A stretch of 64,000 bases of DNA from JBNNGK01 sp050268245 (GCF_050268245.1 NZ_JBNNGK010000010.1:1-64000); one strand, 5' to 3'; counted from the first letter of the stretch, positions 26,917-35,616 are shown. Numbers and translations are program-made. Notes: generated from the sequence alone by a model not told the origin.

Positions 26917-29900
26917 ATGGACAGTAAACGTAGAGGAAATAAGCCCGAGCAGGAGAAGTGTGCGCGTTCTGTGCCGGCTAAACATCGGATAAAGTTGAGT
27001 GTTGTCGCCTGCTGCTTGGCCGCTATGAGCAGCGGTGTGCAGGCGTCGCGTTATGTGGAAAATGGTCAACCCGGCGATGCAGCCAGCTGGCGCAATACTG
27101 AATTTAATGCAGACTGGGGGCTGGGTGCGATCAATGCCGATCGGGCTTATGCCGCGGGTTATACCGGGAAAGGGCAAAAGGTCGGTATCCTGGATACGCC
27201 GGTTTACAATCAGCACCCCGAATTTGCGGGTGACGGTAAATTGATTAATGTGATTACTCAGGGGATTCGAGCCTATACTGATCCACATCGACCGGGTATT
27301 AACGCGGGCGACCCTTTCTATTTTGATGGCACCTTCCATTTTTATAATGGTGCCACCCTGAGCAATCACGGTGTTCACGTTGCCGGCATTACATCCGCAA
27401 ACCGTGATGGCGTAGGTATGCACGGTGTCGCTTTTGATTCGCAAGTCATCAGTGTGGATAACGATAACGACGGCCCCGCTTATGGTGAGTTTCTCGGGCT
27501 GGATGGTGCGGTGACGAACGCCGGTTGGCAGGCAATGATCGACAATGGCGTGCGGATTATTAACAATAGTTGGGGCGTCAGCATTCCCGATATTCTTTCT
27601 GATGGAGGCAAAGATCCGAATGCTTTGCACTTTGAATTGAAGGATGCGCAAGAGCAATTCGATCAGGTCAAACCGTTGTTGGGCAGTTTGGCGGGCGCAG
27701 GGTATCAGGGGGCGATTGATGCAGCACGTCATAATATTCTGGTACTGTTTGCCGCCGGTAACGATGGTAATTACAATCAGCCCGATGTCATCAGTGGATT
27801 GGGCTACTTTGTGCCGGATATTGCGCCAAACTGGCTGACGGTGACCAGTGTGGCGCAGGATCCCGACTCGGCCAATAGTGAGCCTTACACCATCAGTTCT
27901 TTCTCTTCGCGTTGCGGCTATAGCGCCAGCTTCTGCGTCGCCTCTCCCGGTAGTAAAATTTATAGCGCGGTGGCTAACGGTTCTGATCCCAATCACTTGA
28001 CGGCAGATTATGCCAACAAAAATGGTACTTCAATGGCGACACCGCATGTGGCCGGTGCTGCGGCCGTGTTGCTACAACGTTTCCCTTACCTGTCTAGCGC
28101 ACAAATAGCGAGCGTGCTGAAAACCACCGCCACGGATATGGGCGAGCCGGGTATCGATGCCTTGTATGGCTGGGGGATGATCAACCTAGGTAAAGCTATC
28201 AATGGGCCAGGGATGTTCTATACCGTTGACGATATTCCGCAAGAATTCCGTGTGCCGGATGCTGAGGGGGTTGCCTACGGTCCGACGCAATTTGTCGCGA
28301 ATATTCCGGGGATTGGCAGCAAAATGGACACCGAAACCTTGCATGAGCGAGTTTGCGAGGATATCCAATGCGGTTTAGATGTCTGGAGCAATGCGATTTC
28401 TGGTCACGGTGGGCTGACCAAAGAGGGGAGCGGTACGCTGGTGTTGACCGGCGATAACCGCTACCTCGGGCCGACGCAGGTCAATCAAGGGTTGCTGGCG
28501 ATCAACGGCAGCATTGTGTCTGATGTGTCAGTACAAAGCGGCGGCGTGTTGGGGGGCTCAGGGCGCGTAGGTTCTCTGACCGTTAACGCGGGTGGTGGCG
28601 TGTCGCCGGGGAACTCCATCGGTACGCTGAACGTGACCGATGACGTAACCTTCGAGTCGGGTTCACATTACACGGTGGAAGTGGCAGCTAACGGCAGCAG
28701 CGATCGGATCGCCAGCGGCGGATCGGCCACGATCAACGGAGGGGATGTGGCGGTGTCGTTGGAAAATAGCGGCAATCTATTGAGTGAAAGCGAAGTGCGC
28801 AGCCTGCTCGGCCAGCAGTACAACATTCTGACTGCTGCGCAAGGGGTTAGCGGGCAGTTTAGCGCCATCGCCCCGAATTACCTGTTCCTCGGTACCGGCC
28901 TACGCAATCAGTCTCATCAAATCACTCTCGATGTCGGTCGTAACGATACCGCCTTCGCCAGCGTGGCGCTGACCCCGAACGAACGTGCGGTTGCGACGGC
29001 GGCGGATGTATTGGCCGCGGGCAACCCGGTGTACGAAAGTATTCTGACCGCCGGCACGCCGAACCAGGCACGGCAGGCATTCCGCCAACTGTCCGGGCAA
29101 ATCCATGCCGACATGGCCTCGGCGCAGGTGAATGATAGCCGTTACCTGCGTGATGCGTTGAACGGCCGGTTACGTCAAGCCGAAGGGTTGGCGGCCTCAC
29201 CGGAGATTAAAGCCGATGAGGGCGGAGCCTGGGCGCAACTGCTGGGGGCATGGGATCATGCTTCCGGCAATGACAACGCCACCGGTTATCAGGCCTCCAC
29301 CTACGGCGTGCTGCTGGGGCTGGACTCGGTTTATGCTGCTGACTGGCGTTTGGGTGTCGCCACCGGTTATACCCGGACTTCGCTAGATGGCGGTCTGGGT
29401 GCGAACGCGGACAGCGACAATTACCATTTGGCGGCCTACGGCAGCAAACAGTGGGGGGCGTGGGCATTGCGTGCTGGCGGGGGCTACACGTGGCACCGTT
29501 TCGATACCCAGCGCTCGGTGAACTATGGTCAGCATACCGATCGCGCCACGGCAAAATACAATGCACGCACCGAACAACTGTTCGCTGAGGCGGGTTATCG
29601 CATGGCAAGCGGCTGGGTTAATCTGGAACCGTTCGCCAACCTGGCCTACGTCAACTTCCAGAACAAGAGCATCCGCGAACAGGGCGGGGCGGCAGCGTTG
29701 CACGGTAATAAGCAACACACCGATGCTACCGTCTCTACGCTCGGCCTGCGAGCCGATCGGCAATGGCAGGCGGGGCGAGAAACCACCGTTGCTCTACGTG
29801 GGGAGTTGGGCTGGCAGCATCAGTATGGCAGTCTGGATCGTGACACTGGGCTGATGTTTAACGGCAGCAACTCGCCGTTCGTGGTTAACAGTGTCTCGGC

Positions 29901-30042
29901 CTCGCGCGATGGCGCGGTGATCAAGGCCAGTGCGGAAGTGGCCGTCAGCGAGCGTGCATCGGTGTCGTTGGGTTATGGTGGGCTGTTATCGGAAAATCAT
30001 CAGGACAACAGTGTTAATGCTGGGTTCACCTGGCGTTTCTAA
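26917..30042 (+). CDS. subtilisin-like (S8) serine protease autotransporter
   Basis: A protein of about 1041 residues, type Va secretion. An N-terminal signal (RIKLSVVACCLAAMSSGVQA) precedes an S8 catalytic domain with Asp93 (VGILDTPV), His151 (SNHGVHVAG), oxyanion Asn282 (FAAGND) and Ser372 (NGTSMATPHVAG). Then come PATR-type beta-helix repeats (LTKEGSGTLVLTGDNRYLG) and a beta-barrel from about residue 770, ending in an aromatic FTWRF. Length and order match the Serratia marcescens extracellular serine protease. The start is uncertain: ATG at 26917 gives a sensible signal, while ATG at 26905 or GTG at 26863 are in frame. Probably secreted or surface-exposed and possibly cytotoxic, by analogy. 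Confidence 0.93.
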   Translation: MDSKRRGNKPEQEKCARSVPAKHRIKLSVVACCLAAMSSGVQASRYVENGQPGDAASWRNTEFNADWGLGAINADRAYAAGYTGKGQKVGILDTPVYNQHPEFAGDGKLINVITQGIRAYTDPHRPGINAGDPFYFDGTFHFYNGATLSNHGVHVAGITSANRDGVGMHGVAFDSQVISVDNDNDGPAYGEFLGLDGAVTNAGWQAMIDNGVRIINNSWGVSIPDILSDGGKDPNALHFELKDAQEQFDQVKPLLGSLAGAGYQGAIDAARHNILVLFAAGNDGNYNQPDVISGLGYFVPDIAPNWLTVTSVAQDPDSANSEPYTISSFSSRCGYSASFCVASPGSKIYSAVANGSDPNHLTADYANKNGTSMATPHVAGAAAVLLQRFPYLSSAQIASVLKTTATDMGEPGIDALYGWGMINLGKAINGPGMFYTVDDIPQEFRVPDAEGVAYGPTQFVANIPGIGSKMDTETLHERVCEDIQCGLDVWSNAISGHGGLTKEGSGTLVLTGDNRYLGPTQVNQGLLAINGSIVSDVSVQSGGVLGGSGRVGSLTVNAGGGVSPGNSIGTLNVTDDVTFESGSHYTVEVAANGSSDRIASGGSATINGGDVAVSLENSGNLLSESEVRSLLGQQYNILTAAQGVSGQFSAIAPNYLFLGTGLRNQSHQITLDVGRNDTAFASVALTPNERAVATAADVLAAGNPVYESILTAGTPNQARQAFRQLSGQIHADMASAQVNDSRYLRDALNGRLRQAEGLAASPEIKADEGGAWAQLLGAWDHASGNDNATGYQASTYGVLLGLDSVYAADWRLGVATGYTRTSLDGGLGANADSDNYHLAAYGSKQWGAWALRAGGGYTWHRFDTQRSVNYGQHTDRATAKYNARTEQLFAEAGYRMASGWVNLEPFANLAYVNFQNKSIREQGGAAALHGNKQHTDATVSTLGLRADRQWQAGRETTVALRGELGWQHQYGSLDRDTGLMFNGSNSPFVVNSVSASRDGAVIKASAEVAVSERASVSLGYGGLLSENHQDNSVNAGFTWRF

Positions 30043-30058
30043 CTGTCTGATGCAATCA

Positions 30059-30087
30059 ACGGAGCCGTTTATCGGCTCCGTTTTCTT
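30059..30087 (+). terminator. autotransporter terminator
   Basis: The stem ACGGAGCCG-TTTAT-CGGCTCCGT is followed by TTTCTTT, 17 bp after the stop. Confidence 0.93.
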
Positions 30088-30135
30088 TATGGCGAAATAG
30101 TTACGTCAACACGTTCACTTCTCTGTAAGATCCCC

Positions 30136-30165
30136 AAAAAAAACGGCCCCCTGACGGGGACCGGT
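30136..30165 (-). terminator. orphan minus-strand terminator (possible sRNA 3' end)
   Basis: On the minus strand CGGTCCCC-GTCA-GGGGGCCG is followed by eight T. No minus-strand gene lies upstream: the region to the right up to 30484 is non-coding and the next gene is on the plus strand. The transcript it ends would have to start within about 30180-30480. Confidence 0.6.
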
Positions 30166-30228
30166 TAAAATGGGGGGTACATCTTTATTATTAGTAGTAA
30201 AGCCTGTGGCCTCGTACGGTATGCTATT

Positions 30229-30254
30229 GTTCTAAAATATATTTTTTAGAACCA
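30229..30254. repeat. AT-rich palindrome
   Basis: GTTCTAAAA and TTTTTAGAAC form a near-perfect inverted repeat around an AT centre. It lies in the 440-bp gap between the autotransporter and the BetR-type regulator gene. It could be an operator, or part of the structured RNA suggested by the terminator at 30136-30165. Confidence 0.5.
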
Positions 30255-30484
30255 GTGACCTGTACGTATTCCCTGGTGTCATTGCGATTATTGTAACGTT
30301 CTGTCTTGTATTATTTTTATAGTGTATTGCTGTGTGTAGCTTCTGATACCATGTTTGACTATAGAAGGTGGTATGTCAAGCAATGTTTCAGGATAAATAT
30401 TGTATCTAATGCTAATATAGTATGAAGTTTAAACACATGAATAGCTCAAAGCGACTGAAAAATTAGAAAAAATCGAAGGATAAA

Positions 30485-31336
30485 ATGGATAACAATCACC
30501 AGAAATTCGATTCGCAGTCGATTGCAAACCGGGTCAGAGAACTTTTTCTTCATCATGGGATAGGTAAGCGTCAACAGGCGAAAGAACTGAGCCGCATTTT
30601 GGCGCTGAGTTTTTCGCATGCGCATCGTAAACTGAAAGGGCAAAGCCCTTGGACGCTGGCGCAAATCAACAGTGTAGCGGCGGCATTGGATGAAACGCCG
30701 GCGGCTATCGTTGATATGACTGTCGACAGTGAGGCACCCGTGCAAACTATTGCACGAGATGCCATCTTTTCTATCGCCGGTGTGATGCTTCCTTGTGTTG
30801 CCTACCTTGGTGATGAGTTGAGCGGTGGGCGAGTGTCAGAATATGTCGCCCTGCAGCAAGATGATCGATGGGTGATTTATCGTGCTGATGAAGCACCGCT
30901 TGGTAACCGCTATGGTGTTGAACTGATTGAAATTCGTCCTCATAGTGGTGATGACGAACGGCTCAGCATCGCTGTGCTGGATGACTCACATCAGGCTGCC
31001 GATGAGCTCACGAAATATCTCATTAGCCGTGGTTTTGATGCGGTCGCGTTTTATGAGGTAACCGCATTTTGTCAGGCGTTGACGAAAAGCCTGTTTGACG
31101 GCTACGTGGTTGATTGGCTGATCGGGCAAGAAACGGCGCAACAATGCATTGAAGCGATTCGGACCTCTGATAATCCTGATGCCCCGGTGCTGGTATTAAC
31201 CGGCCAATTGGGCACTGGGCTGCGAGAATCAGAAATCGCGCGTGCGATGCGTGACTATGACGTATTGGGGCCCTATGAAAAACCGGTGCGGCTCCACGTG
31301 ATTGAAGCCGCCCTGCAACGTTGTTTTAATCTTTAG
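30485..31336 (+). CDS. BetR-type HTH protein with C-terminal receiver domain
   Basis: A 283-residue response regulator of unusual order. The N-terminal lambda-repressor-like HTH of the BetR type occupies about 10-80 (LSRILALSFSHAHRKLKGQS). A linker domain spans 90-155 and a receiver about 160-280. The receiver shows acidic pocket Asp166/Asp167, phospho-acceptor Asp210 (GYVVDWLIG), a conserved Thr in VLVLTG and Lys267 in YEKPV, so it looks phosphorylatable. It is tail-to-tail with a hybrid histidine kinase gene, overlapping its 3' end by 11 bp, the obvious partner. A small SD-like GAAGGA precedes the ATG. Confidence 0.85.
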   Translation: MDNNHQKFDSQSIANRVRELFLHHGIGKRQQAKELSRILALSFSHAHRKLKGQSPWTLAQINSVAAALDETPAAIVDMTVDSEAPVQTIARDAIFSIAGVMLPCVAYLGDELSGGRVSEYVALQQDDRWVIYRADEAPLGNRYGVELIEIRPHSGDDERLSIAVLDDSHQAADELTKYLISRGFDAVAFYEVTAFCQALTKSLFDGYVVDWLIGQETAQQCIEAIRTSDNPDAPVLVLTGQLGTGLRESEIARAMRDYDVLGPYEKPVRLHVIEAALQRCFNL

Positions 31337-33116
31337 CCGCGGCAAATAACCTATCCAGTGCGTGGGATAACGCGTCCATACGCACAGGCTTTGTCAGATA
31401 ATCATCAAACATGGCGCGTTGTTCTGCGCTAAGCAATTCCGGGGTATAGGCGCTGATGCCAATAATCGGGATGTGTCGGTTTGGCCCGCGCTGATTACGC
31501 AGCTTTTTTGCCAGCGCGGCACCGTCAATACCGGGCATTTGTAAATCCAGTAACAACGCATCATAAGGGCGTCGCAGCAGTTTCTGCAGCGCCCGTTCCG
31601 GCGAATCACACTGTTCGTGGCGGTAGCCGAGTTTATCCAACAGCGCCGCAAAAGCATCGCCGATCGATTTATTATCATCCACCACTAGGATCTGCTGTTG
31701 CTTCAGGTGCGGCACCGGCAAAGCAACCGCGCCCTCTGTGGTTGCGTGCGGTTCATCACTGACATCAACCGGAATGCTCACAATGAAGGTACTGCCTTTT
31801 GTCTGCTCACTGTAAACGGTGATGGTACCTTGCAGCAGTGTGACCAAACCTTGCACAATCGCCAATCCCATCCCCACGCCAGCGTATTGTTTGGTGTGTG
31901 ATTGATCCAACTGAGTAAAGGGTTGGAAGATTTGGCACAGTTTTGCTTCCTCGATACCGATGCCGGTATCGGTCACTTCAAGCATCAGTGCGTTGCCGCC
32001 AGCTTGACGACGCAGACAACCATGCACGGTAATTGTCCCGCTTTCGGTATACTTGTAGGCATTAGTCAGCAAATTGACCAGAATTTGGCGAATCCGCAGC
32101 GGATCGCAATACAGTTGTGTATGGCTGAAATCCACCTCACACAGCAGCGAAATGTGCGGCTTATCGGCCAAGATGCCGATTTCATCCGTCGTTTCTTGAA
32201 TTAACCGTTCTACGTTGAACGGCACGATACGTAATTCCATCATGCCGCTCTCCAGATGCGCATAGTCAGAGAGATCTTTCATCTGGCTTTCAATTTGCTG
32301 CGCGGCGGTTTCTAACCGCTGGAAGGTATCAAGGTGTTCTGTCGAGACTTTGGTGTTCATCAGCACATCTATCGCCGACATAATACTTTGTAGTGATGTT
32401 CGCAACTCGTGACCGATTGCACCCAGAAACGCATTTTTCGTGCGCATCGCTTTCTCTGCCTCAATGGCCTTCGCCTGCTGCGAAATGGTGATGCGTTGCT
32501 GGCGCAAAACAATCAGCGTGATGGCGACCAGCGCAATCACCGAGAACATAATAATCACTAAGCCATAGAAGATGATATGCCGCTTTTCGATGTAATCATC
32601 GTAAGCCACCGTGCGCTGTTTCACTTCGGCATGGTCTGCCAGGTTCGCCATTTCCACCGCATAGGGTTTCATGTGCTGCATGACGTTAGAGATTTTGGTG
32701 AGATCCAGCGGTGATGTGCCGATGAGTCGATCGAGCGCGTCCATTTCTTTTAGCATATGCGCAATGACCTGCGGATAACCCGGCTCACGGTACAGCGGTT
32801 GGGTGGATTCAGAGACGGTTTCCAGCACGTAGAAACGGGAGTATAAAATCTCAAATCGTAGCCTGAGCGCATCGATATCCACTTGGTCGATATGCTTTTG
32901 CTGTTCGATATAGGTTTCGAATTCTGCCATTTTGATGGCGAATTTCGCGATCGACCACGAGTAATTTTCCTGCGTACCGGCGATGGCGTATAACCCTTTC
33001 CGCGAGAGCGTAGCGCTGTAGTAGTACAGCGTGATGGTCGAGGCAACAAGAAACAACGCCGCAAAAATAGCGGGAATCGCCAACCGACCGCTGCGATTAA
33101 ACCGGGCTAGCTTCAT
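31326..33116 (-). CDS. hybrid sensor histidine kinase
   Basis: A 596-residue inner-membrane kinase. TM1 is about 13-35, followed by a helical periplasmic domain 36-178. TM2 is about 181-205, then a short coiled linker. HisKA carries His236 in FLGAIGHELRTSLQS. The HATPase domain has NLLTNAYKYTESG (N box) and a DTGIGIEEAK G1 box. A receiver at about 470-590 has VVDDNKS, LLLDLQMPG and a YLTKPV lysine. It starts inside the stop of the upstream gene (ATGA overlap at 33113-33116), so the two are translationally coupled. The signal is unknown. The likely target is the convergent BetR-type regulator. Confidence 0.9.
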   Translation of the reverse strand: MKLARFNRSGRLAIPAIFAALFLVASTITLYYYSATLSRKGLYAIAGTQENYSWSIAKFAIKMAEFETYIEQQKHIDQVDIDALRLRFEILYSRFYVLETVSESTQPLYREPGYPQVIAHMLKEMDALDRLIGTSPLDLTKISNVMQHMKPYAVEMANLADHAEVKQRTVAYDDYIEKRHIIFYGLVIIMFSVIALVAITLIVLRQQRITISQQAKAIEAEKAMRTKNAFLGAIGHELRTSLQSIMSAIDVLMNTKVSTEHLDTFQRLETAAQQIESQMKDLSDYAHLESGMMELRIVPFNVERLIQETTDEIGILADKPHISLLCEVDFSHTQLYCDPLRIRQILVNLLTNAYKYTESGTITVHGCLRRQAGGNALMLEVTDTGIGIEEAKLCQIFQPFTQLDQSHTKQYAGVGMGLAIVQGLVTLLQGTITVYSEQTKGSTFIVSIPVDVSDEPHATTEGAVALPVPHLKQQQILVVDDNKSIGDAFAALLDKLGYRHEQCDSPERALQKLLRRPYDALLLDLQMPGIDGAALAKKLRNQRGPNRHIPIIGISAYTPELLSAEQRAMFDDYLTKPVRMDALSHALDRLFAAAKD

Positions 33117-33607
33117 TTGATCACAATCCTGTTGACCTGCCAGATAAATCGCGCGTTATACAACGGTGAATTCAATTCGGCACCGGCATCGTCACGCGGA
33201 TAAACCAAGAATAATGGCCCGAAGTTCCTGATTTTCAGTCTCTCCCCGTTCATTTGATAGGCGAGGATAATCCCGTACTGCTGTACGTCGGAAAGTGGGA
33301 TATCAATATAGTAATCATTGAGGGCATGCATCGAAATCGTCTGCCCTTTGGCGCCGACCTTGGTCAAAATATCGGCTACCGCCACGCCATCAAATTGGCG
33401 CTGAGGCGTCCATGAGGTGGAGGTGGTGATACTGCGCATCGGCATGGTGAGCAGATCGCGTTCGGTAAAAACATAACGCTGGTTTGCCGGATCGGTAAAG
33501 TGGCTGATATTGCCCGACACCTCCAGAGTAAAGCTGCGTGCAGGAACTTGGGTGATGATCAGGGCCAATATCGCCAGTGTGATATTTCTGATCATGAGTG
33601 ACAACAT
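33113..33607 (-). CDS. exported SUOX-fold (molybdopterin-oxidoreductase-like) protein, probable sensor partner
   Basis: A 164-residue protein with a signal peptide (IRNITLAILALIITQVPARS). The mature part resembles the oxidoreductase molybdopterin-binding fold (FTLEVSGNISHFTD, then TPQRQFDGVAVADILTKVGA). The mature chain contains no cysteine, so it cannot supply the usual Mo ligand of the sulfite-oxidase family. Coupled by ATGA overlap to the kinase gene, it probably presents a ligand or redox signal to the kinase rather than acting as an enzyme; that is inference. The ATG at 33607 has GGAG upstream and opens the hydrophobic signal; a longer frame runs into the ERIC element. Confidence 0.75.
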   Translation of the reverse strand: MLSLMIRNITLAILALIITQVPARSFTLEVSGNISHFTDPANQRYVFTERDLLTMPMRSITTSTSWTPQRQFDGVAVADILTKVGAKGQTISMHALNDYYIDIPLSDVQQYGIILAYQMNGERLKIRNFGPLFLVYPRDDAGAELNSPLYNARFIWQVNRIVIK

Positions 33608-33639
33608 CAGGGGATTCTCCGCAATACAAGGATGAGGAA

Positions 33640-33766
33640 TATACCCTTCATACTTCACGTTGCTTGGGTGTTGGCTGCCTTTCTTCATCCTGGTCACAGA
33701 GTGGGCTATGCTCCCAAGGACGCATTCAGTTAGCGCCTACAAGCAACTCGAATTATTTTGGGTATA
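33640..33766 (-). repeat. ERIC element (127 bp, complete)
   Basis: The boundary TATACCCTTCAT ... GGGTATA and the length of exactly 127 bp match the enterobacterial repetitive intergenic consensus. Internal landmarks are CTTCACGTTGCTTGGGTG, GGCTATGCTCCCA and GCAACTCGAATTATTTTGGG. It lies upstream of the SUOX-fold gene, between it and cbpM. Confidence 0.92.
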
Positions 33767-33868
33767 GATAAATTTCGCTGGCTAAAGGGTGGCAGAAAAC
33801 GGCGAGTTGTGCAGGTGAAAATTGCACAATTACCCGATTGTGGCGACAAATAAATAGGAGCCAGAGCC

Positions 33869-33895
33869 GCCCCCGGCGGTTTCTTCGTCGGGGGC
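33869..33895 (-). terminator. GC-rich hairpin after cbpM
   Basis: GCCCCCG ... CGGGGGC forms a 7-bp all-GC stem directly after the cbpM stop (minus strand). There is no T-run, so termination efficiency is doubtful. Confidence 0.5.
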
Positions 33896-33901
33896 GCGAG
33901 T

Positions 33902-34207
33902 TTAGGGCTCAGCCAAGAAGCGGGCGAGGCGTTGCTGTAAACGGCTATTTTCTTGCCGTAACTCGGCAATTTCATCCAGTAATGTCAGCGTAATCGCAAT
34001 ACCTGGCCAATCTAACGCCAACTCATGCTGCAGCCGCTGGGCGCGATGAAAGGTTGCCAATGCCCGATCGTCAAACAGCCAAGCGTCTGACGCCGCATCG
34101 TGTGGTGCAATCACGCCTAATCCCACGACCTCGAGCAACTCGTCCTCAGACACGCCGGTATGCAGGCAAAACTCGGTCACCGTGAAGCTGATTTTTACGT
34201 TAGCCAT
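33902..34207 (-). CDS. cbpM: CbpM, chaperone-modulator of CbpA
   Basis: A 101-residue protein similar along its length to E. coli CbpM (FTVTEFCLHTGVSEDELLEVVGLGVI, RLQHELALDWPGIAITLTLL). CbpM binds the J-domain of CbpA and inhibits its co-chaperone and DNA-binding activities. The start at 34207 overlaps the cbpA stop by 8 nt, indicating coupling. Confidence 0.95.
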   Translation of the reverse strand: MANVKISFTVTEFCLHTGVSEDELLEVVGLGVIAPHDAASDAWLFDDRALATFHRAQRLQHELALDWPGIAITLTLLDEIAELRQENSRLQQRLARFLAEP

Positions 34208-35123
34208 GTTGTTTCCCCCATCCCTTACGCGGATCAAAGTTGGACTGAGCTTCAGCCAATTGACGCCATAATGCCGCGCTGTGTTCATCGGGTTTGGCTG
34301 GCATCACGACTTTAATCACCGCATACAGATCGCCATTCTGCTGTGTGCCTTTGCCCAACAGCCCTTTTCCTTTGATGCGTAGACGCTGCCCGGTTTGGGT
34401 GCCGGCAGGAATAGACAGCAGGATGCTTTCTGTGACGGTTGGTACCGGTACCTTAGCCCCTAGCGCGGCTTCCCACGGTGCGATGGGCAGCACGATTTCA
34501 AGATTATGGCCCACGATGTCGAACAGGGGATGCGGAGCAATGCGCACGATCAGGTACAGATCGCCATTCGCGCCGCCGCCGATACCGGGCGTTCCTTGGC
34601 CTTTTAAGCGAATGCGTTCGCCTTCGGCCACGCCCGCCGGTATTTTCACATTGAGCGTTTTCGGGATCTCACGCTCGATCATGCCAAGCATGTTATACAC
34701 CGGCAGGTTATAACTGATGGTGCGGGTTTGTTCGGCGAAGGTGTCCTCAAGAAAAAGCGCCACTTCAATGTCGATGTTTTGGCCACGCTGAGCGTGCTGT
34801 TGGCGGCTGCGGGCACGATCGCCAAACATCGAGGAGAAGATGTCGGAAAAGTCTTCGTTATCGTGAGTGCTGCCACGCCGGGTTTGGCGGCCAAACTGGG
34901 GATCGTTGCGGTGTAAACGTAATTGGTCGTATTCAGCACGGCGCTCTGAATCTTTTAGCACCTCGTAGGCTTCGGCGACGTCTTTAAACTGTGCCTCTGC
35001 GTTGGGTTCCTGGCTGACATCAGGATGGTATTTGCGTGCCAAGCGGCGGTAGGCGGTTTTTATCGCCTTGAGATCGTCTGATGGCTTAACGCCGAGAATA
35101 GCGTAGTAATCCTTGAATTCCAT
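34200..35123 (-). CDS. cbpA: CbpA, curved-DNA-binding J-domain co-chaperone
   Basis: A 307-residue DnaJ-type protein without the zinc domain. The J-domain 1-70 has YHPDVS. A Gly/Phe-like linker follows, then two C-terminal substrate domains (NVKIPAGVAEGERIRLKGQG). E. coli CbpA is a DnaK co-chaperone and nucleoid protein of stationary phase. It sits downstream of the cassette array, separated by a minus-strand terminator at 35247-35277. Confidence 0.95.
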   Translation of the reverse strand: MEFKDYYAILGVKPSDDLKAIKTAYRRLARKYHPDVSQEPNAEAQFKDVAEAYEVLKDSERRAEYDQLRLHRNDPQFGRQTRRGSTHDNEDFSDIFSSMFGDRARSRQQHAQRGQNIDIEVALFLEDTFAEQTRTISYNLPVYNMLGMIEREIPKTLNVKIPAGVAEGERIRLKGQGTPGIGGGANGDLYLIVRIAPHPLFDIVGHNLEIVLPIAPWEAALGAKVPVPTVTESILLSIPAGTQTGQRLRIKGKGLLGKGTQQNGDLYAVIKVVMPAKPDEHSAALWRQLAEAQSNFDPRKGWGKQHG

Positions 35124-35246
35124 AGTGTTATCATCTCATCGCAATCTTTCGTCAGAAGAATAACCGGGTCCGTTTTTACTGTATCCGTACTCATAGTAGG
35201 GCACTGAAGGTGAACATGACGAGACAATTTTGTTTTCAATGGGTGT

Positions 35247-35277
35247 AAAAAAGGCCAGGTGAGCGCCGCACCTGGCC
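35247..35277 (-). terminator. minus-strand terminator between the cassette array and cbpA
   Basis: On the minus strand GGCCAGGTG ... CACCTGGCC is followed by six T. It insulates cbpA from transcripts arriving from the cassettes at 35.3-36.9 kb. It may predate the array, but gor has its own terminator at 37.2 kb. Confidence 0.88.
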
Positions 35278-35357
35278 TGATAGCGCGTTGATAACAAACC
35301 ACACGTTGAGATCGTAGCCTGCATTAAAACGAAGATCTCTAAATGTGAATGGCATGA

Positions 35358-35512
35358 TTATGCGGGATACTTACAGCACCACTCTATAATCCATTTTTCC
35401 GCAAATTTATAAGATTCAAATTCTTGGGACGTAAAATAGAATTCACCATCATCACAAAAATATCAGCTACATATTTTTTATTTTCGTTTTTCCTTATTTC
35501 ACGAAATTTCAA
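35358..35512 (-). pseudogene. cassette 3 ORF, small protein with frameshift
   Basis: Just after attC site 2, on the minus strand, a TTG codon at 35512 with AAGGTG upstream opens a frame reading KFREIRKNENKKYVADIF. At a run of five A on the plus strand (35456-35460) the coding sense moves to another frame: CDDGEFYFTSQEFESYKFAE then KWIIEWCCKYPA and a TAA at 35358-35360. One extra base would make a protein of about 50 residues. It begins where a cassette gene should, right after the recombination core. I do not recognise the protein. It could be real decay or a homopolymer error. Confidence 0.6.
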
Positions 35513-35527
35513 TGCTTCACCTTATAG

Positions 35528-35616
35528 TGCTAACGATTAAGCTAACGGGTAGCCAAAAGCGTAGCTTTTGACTGCCCGGCGAACAAAGTGAGCGATAGTT
35601 GAGCGTATTGTTATAT
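35528..35616 (-). other. attC recombination site 2 (integron cassette)
   Basis: Read on the minus strand the site begins TATAACAATACGCTCAACT (R''/L'' arm) and ends CGTTAGCTTAATCGTTAGC (L'/R' arm). The two ends are imperfectly complementary with one unpaired extra base, as attC sites require. Between them lies a stem AGTCAAAAGC-TAC-GCTTTTGGCT. The R' core is GTTAGCA, close to the GTTRRRY consensus. The site begins 7 bp after the stop of the HEPN-like gene. It is about 80 % identical to site 1. Confidence 0.8.

Noticed and set aside
26839..27996. A 385-codon open frame antisense to the autotransporter
   Set aside because: It lies wholly opposite the S8 catalytic domain with clear homology on the plus strand; it has no recognisable domain and reflects high third-position bias.
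33640..33766. Considered as a novel MITE
   Set aside because: Exactly 127 bp with ERIC ends and core; a known enterobacterial repeat family.
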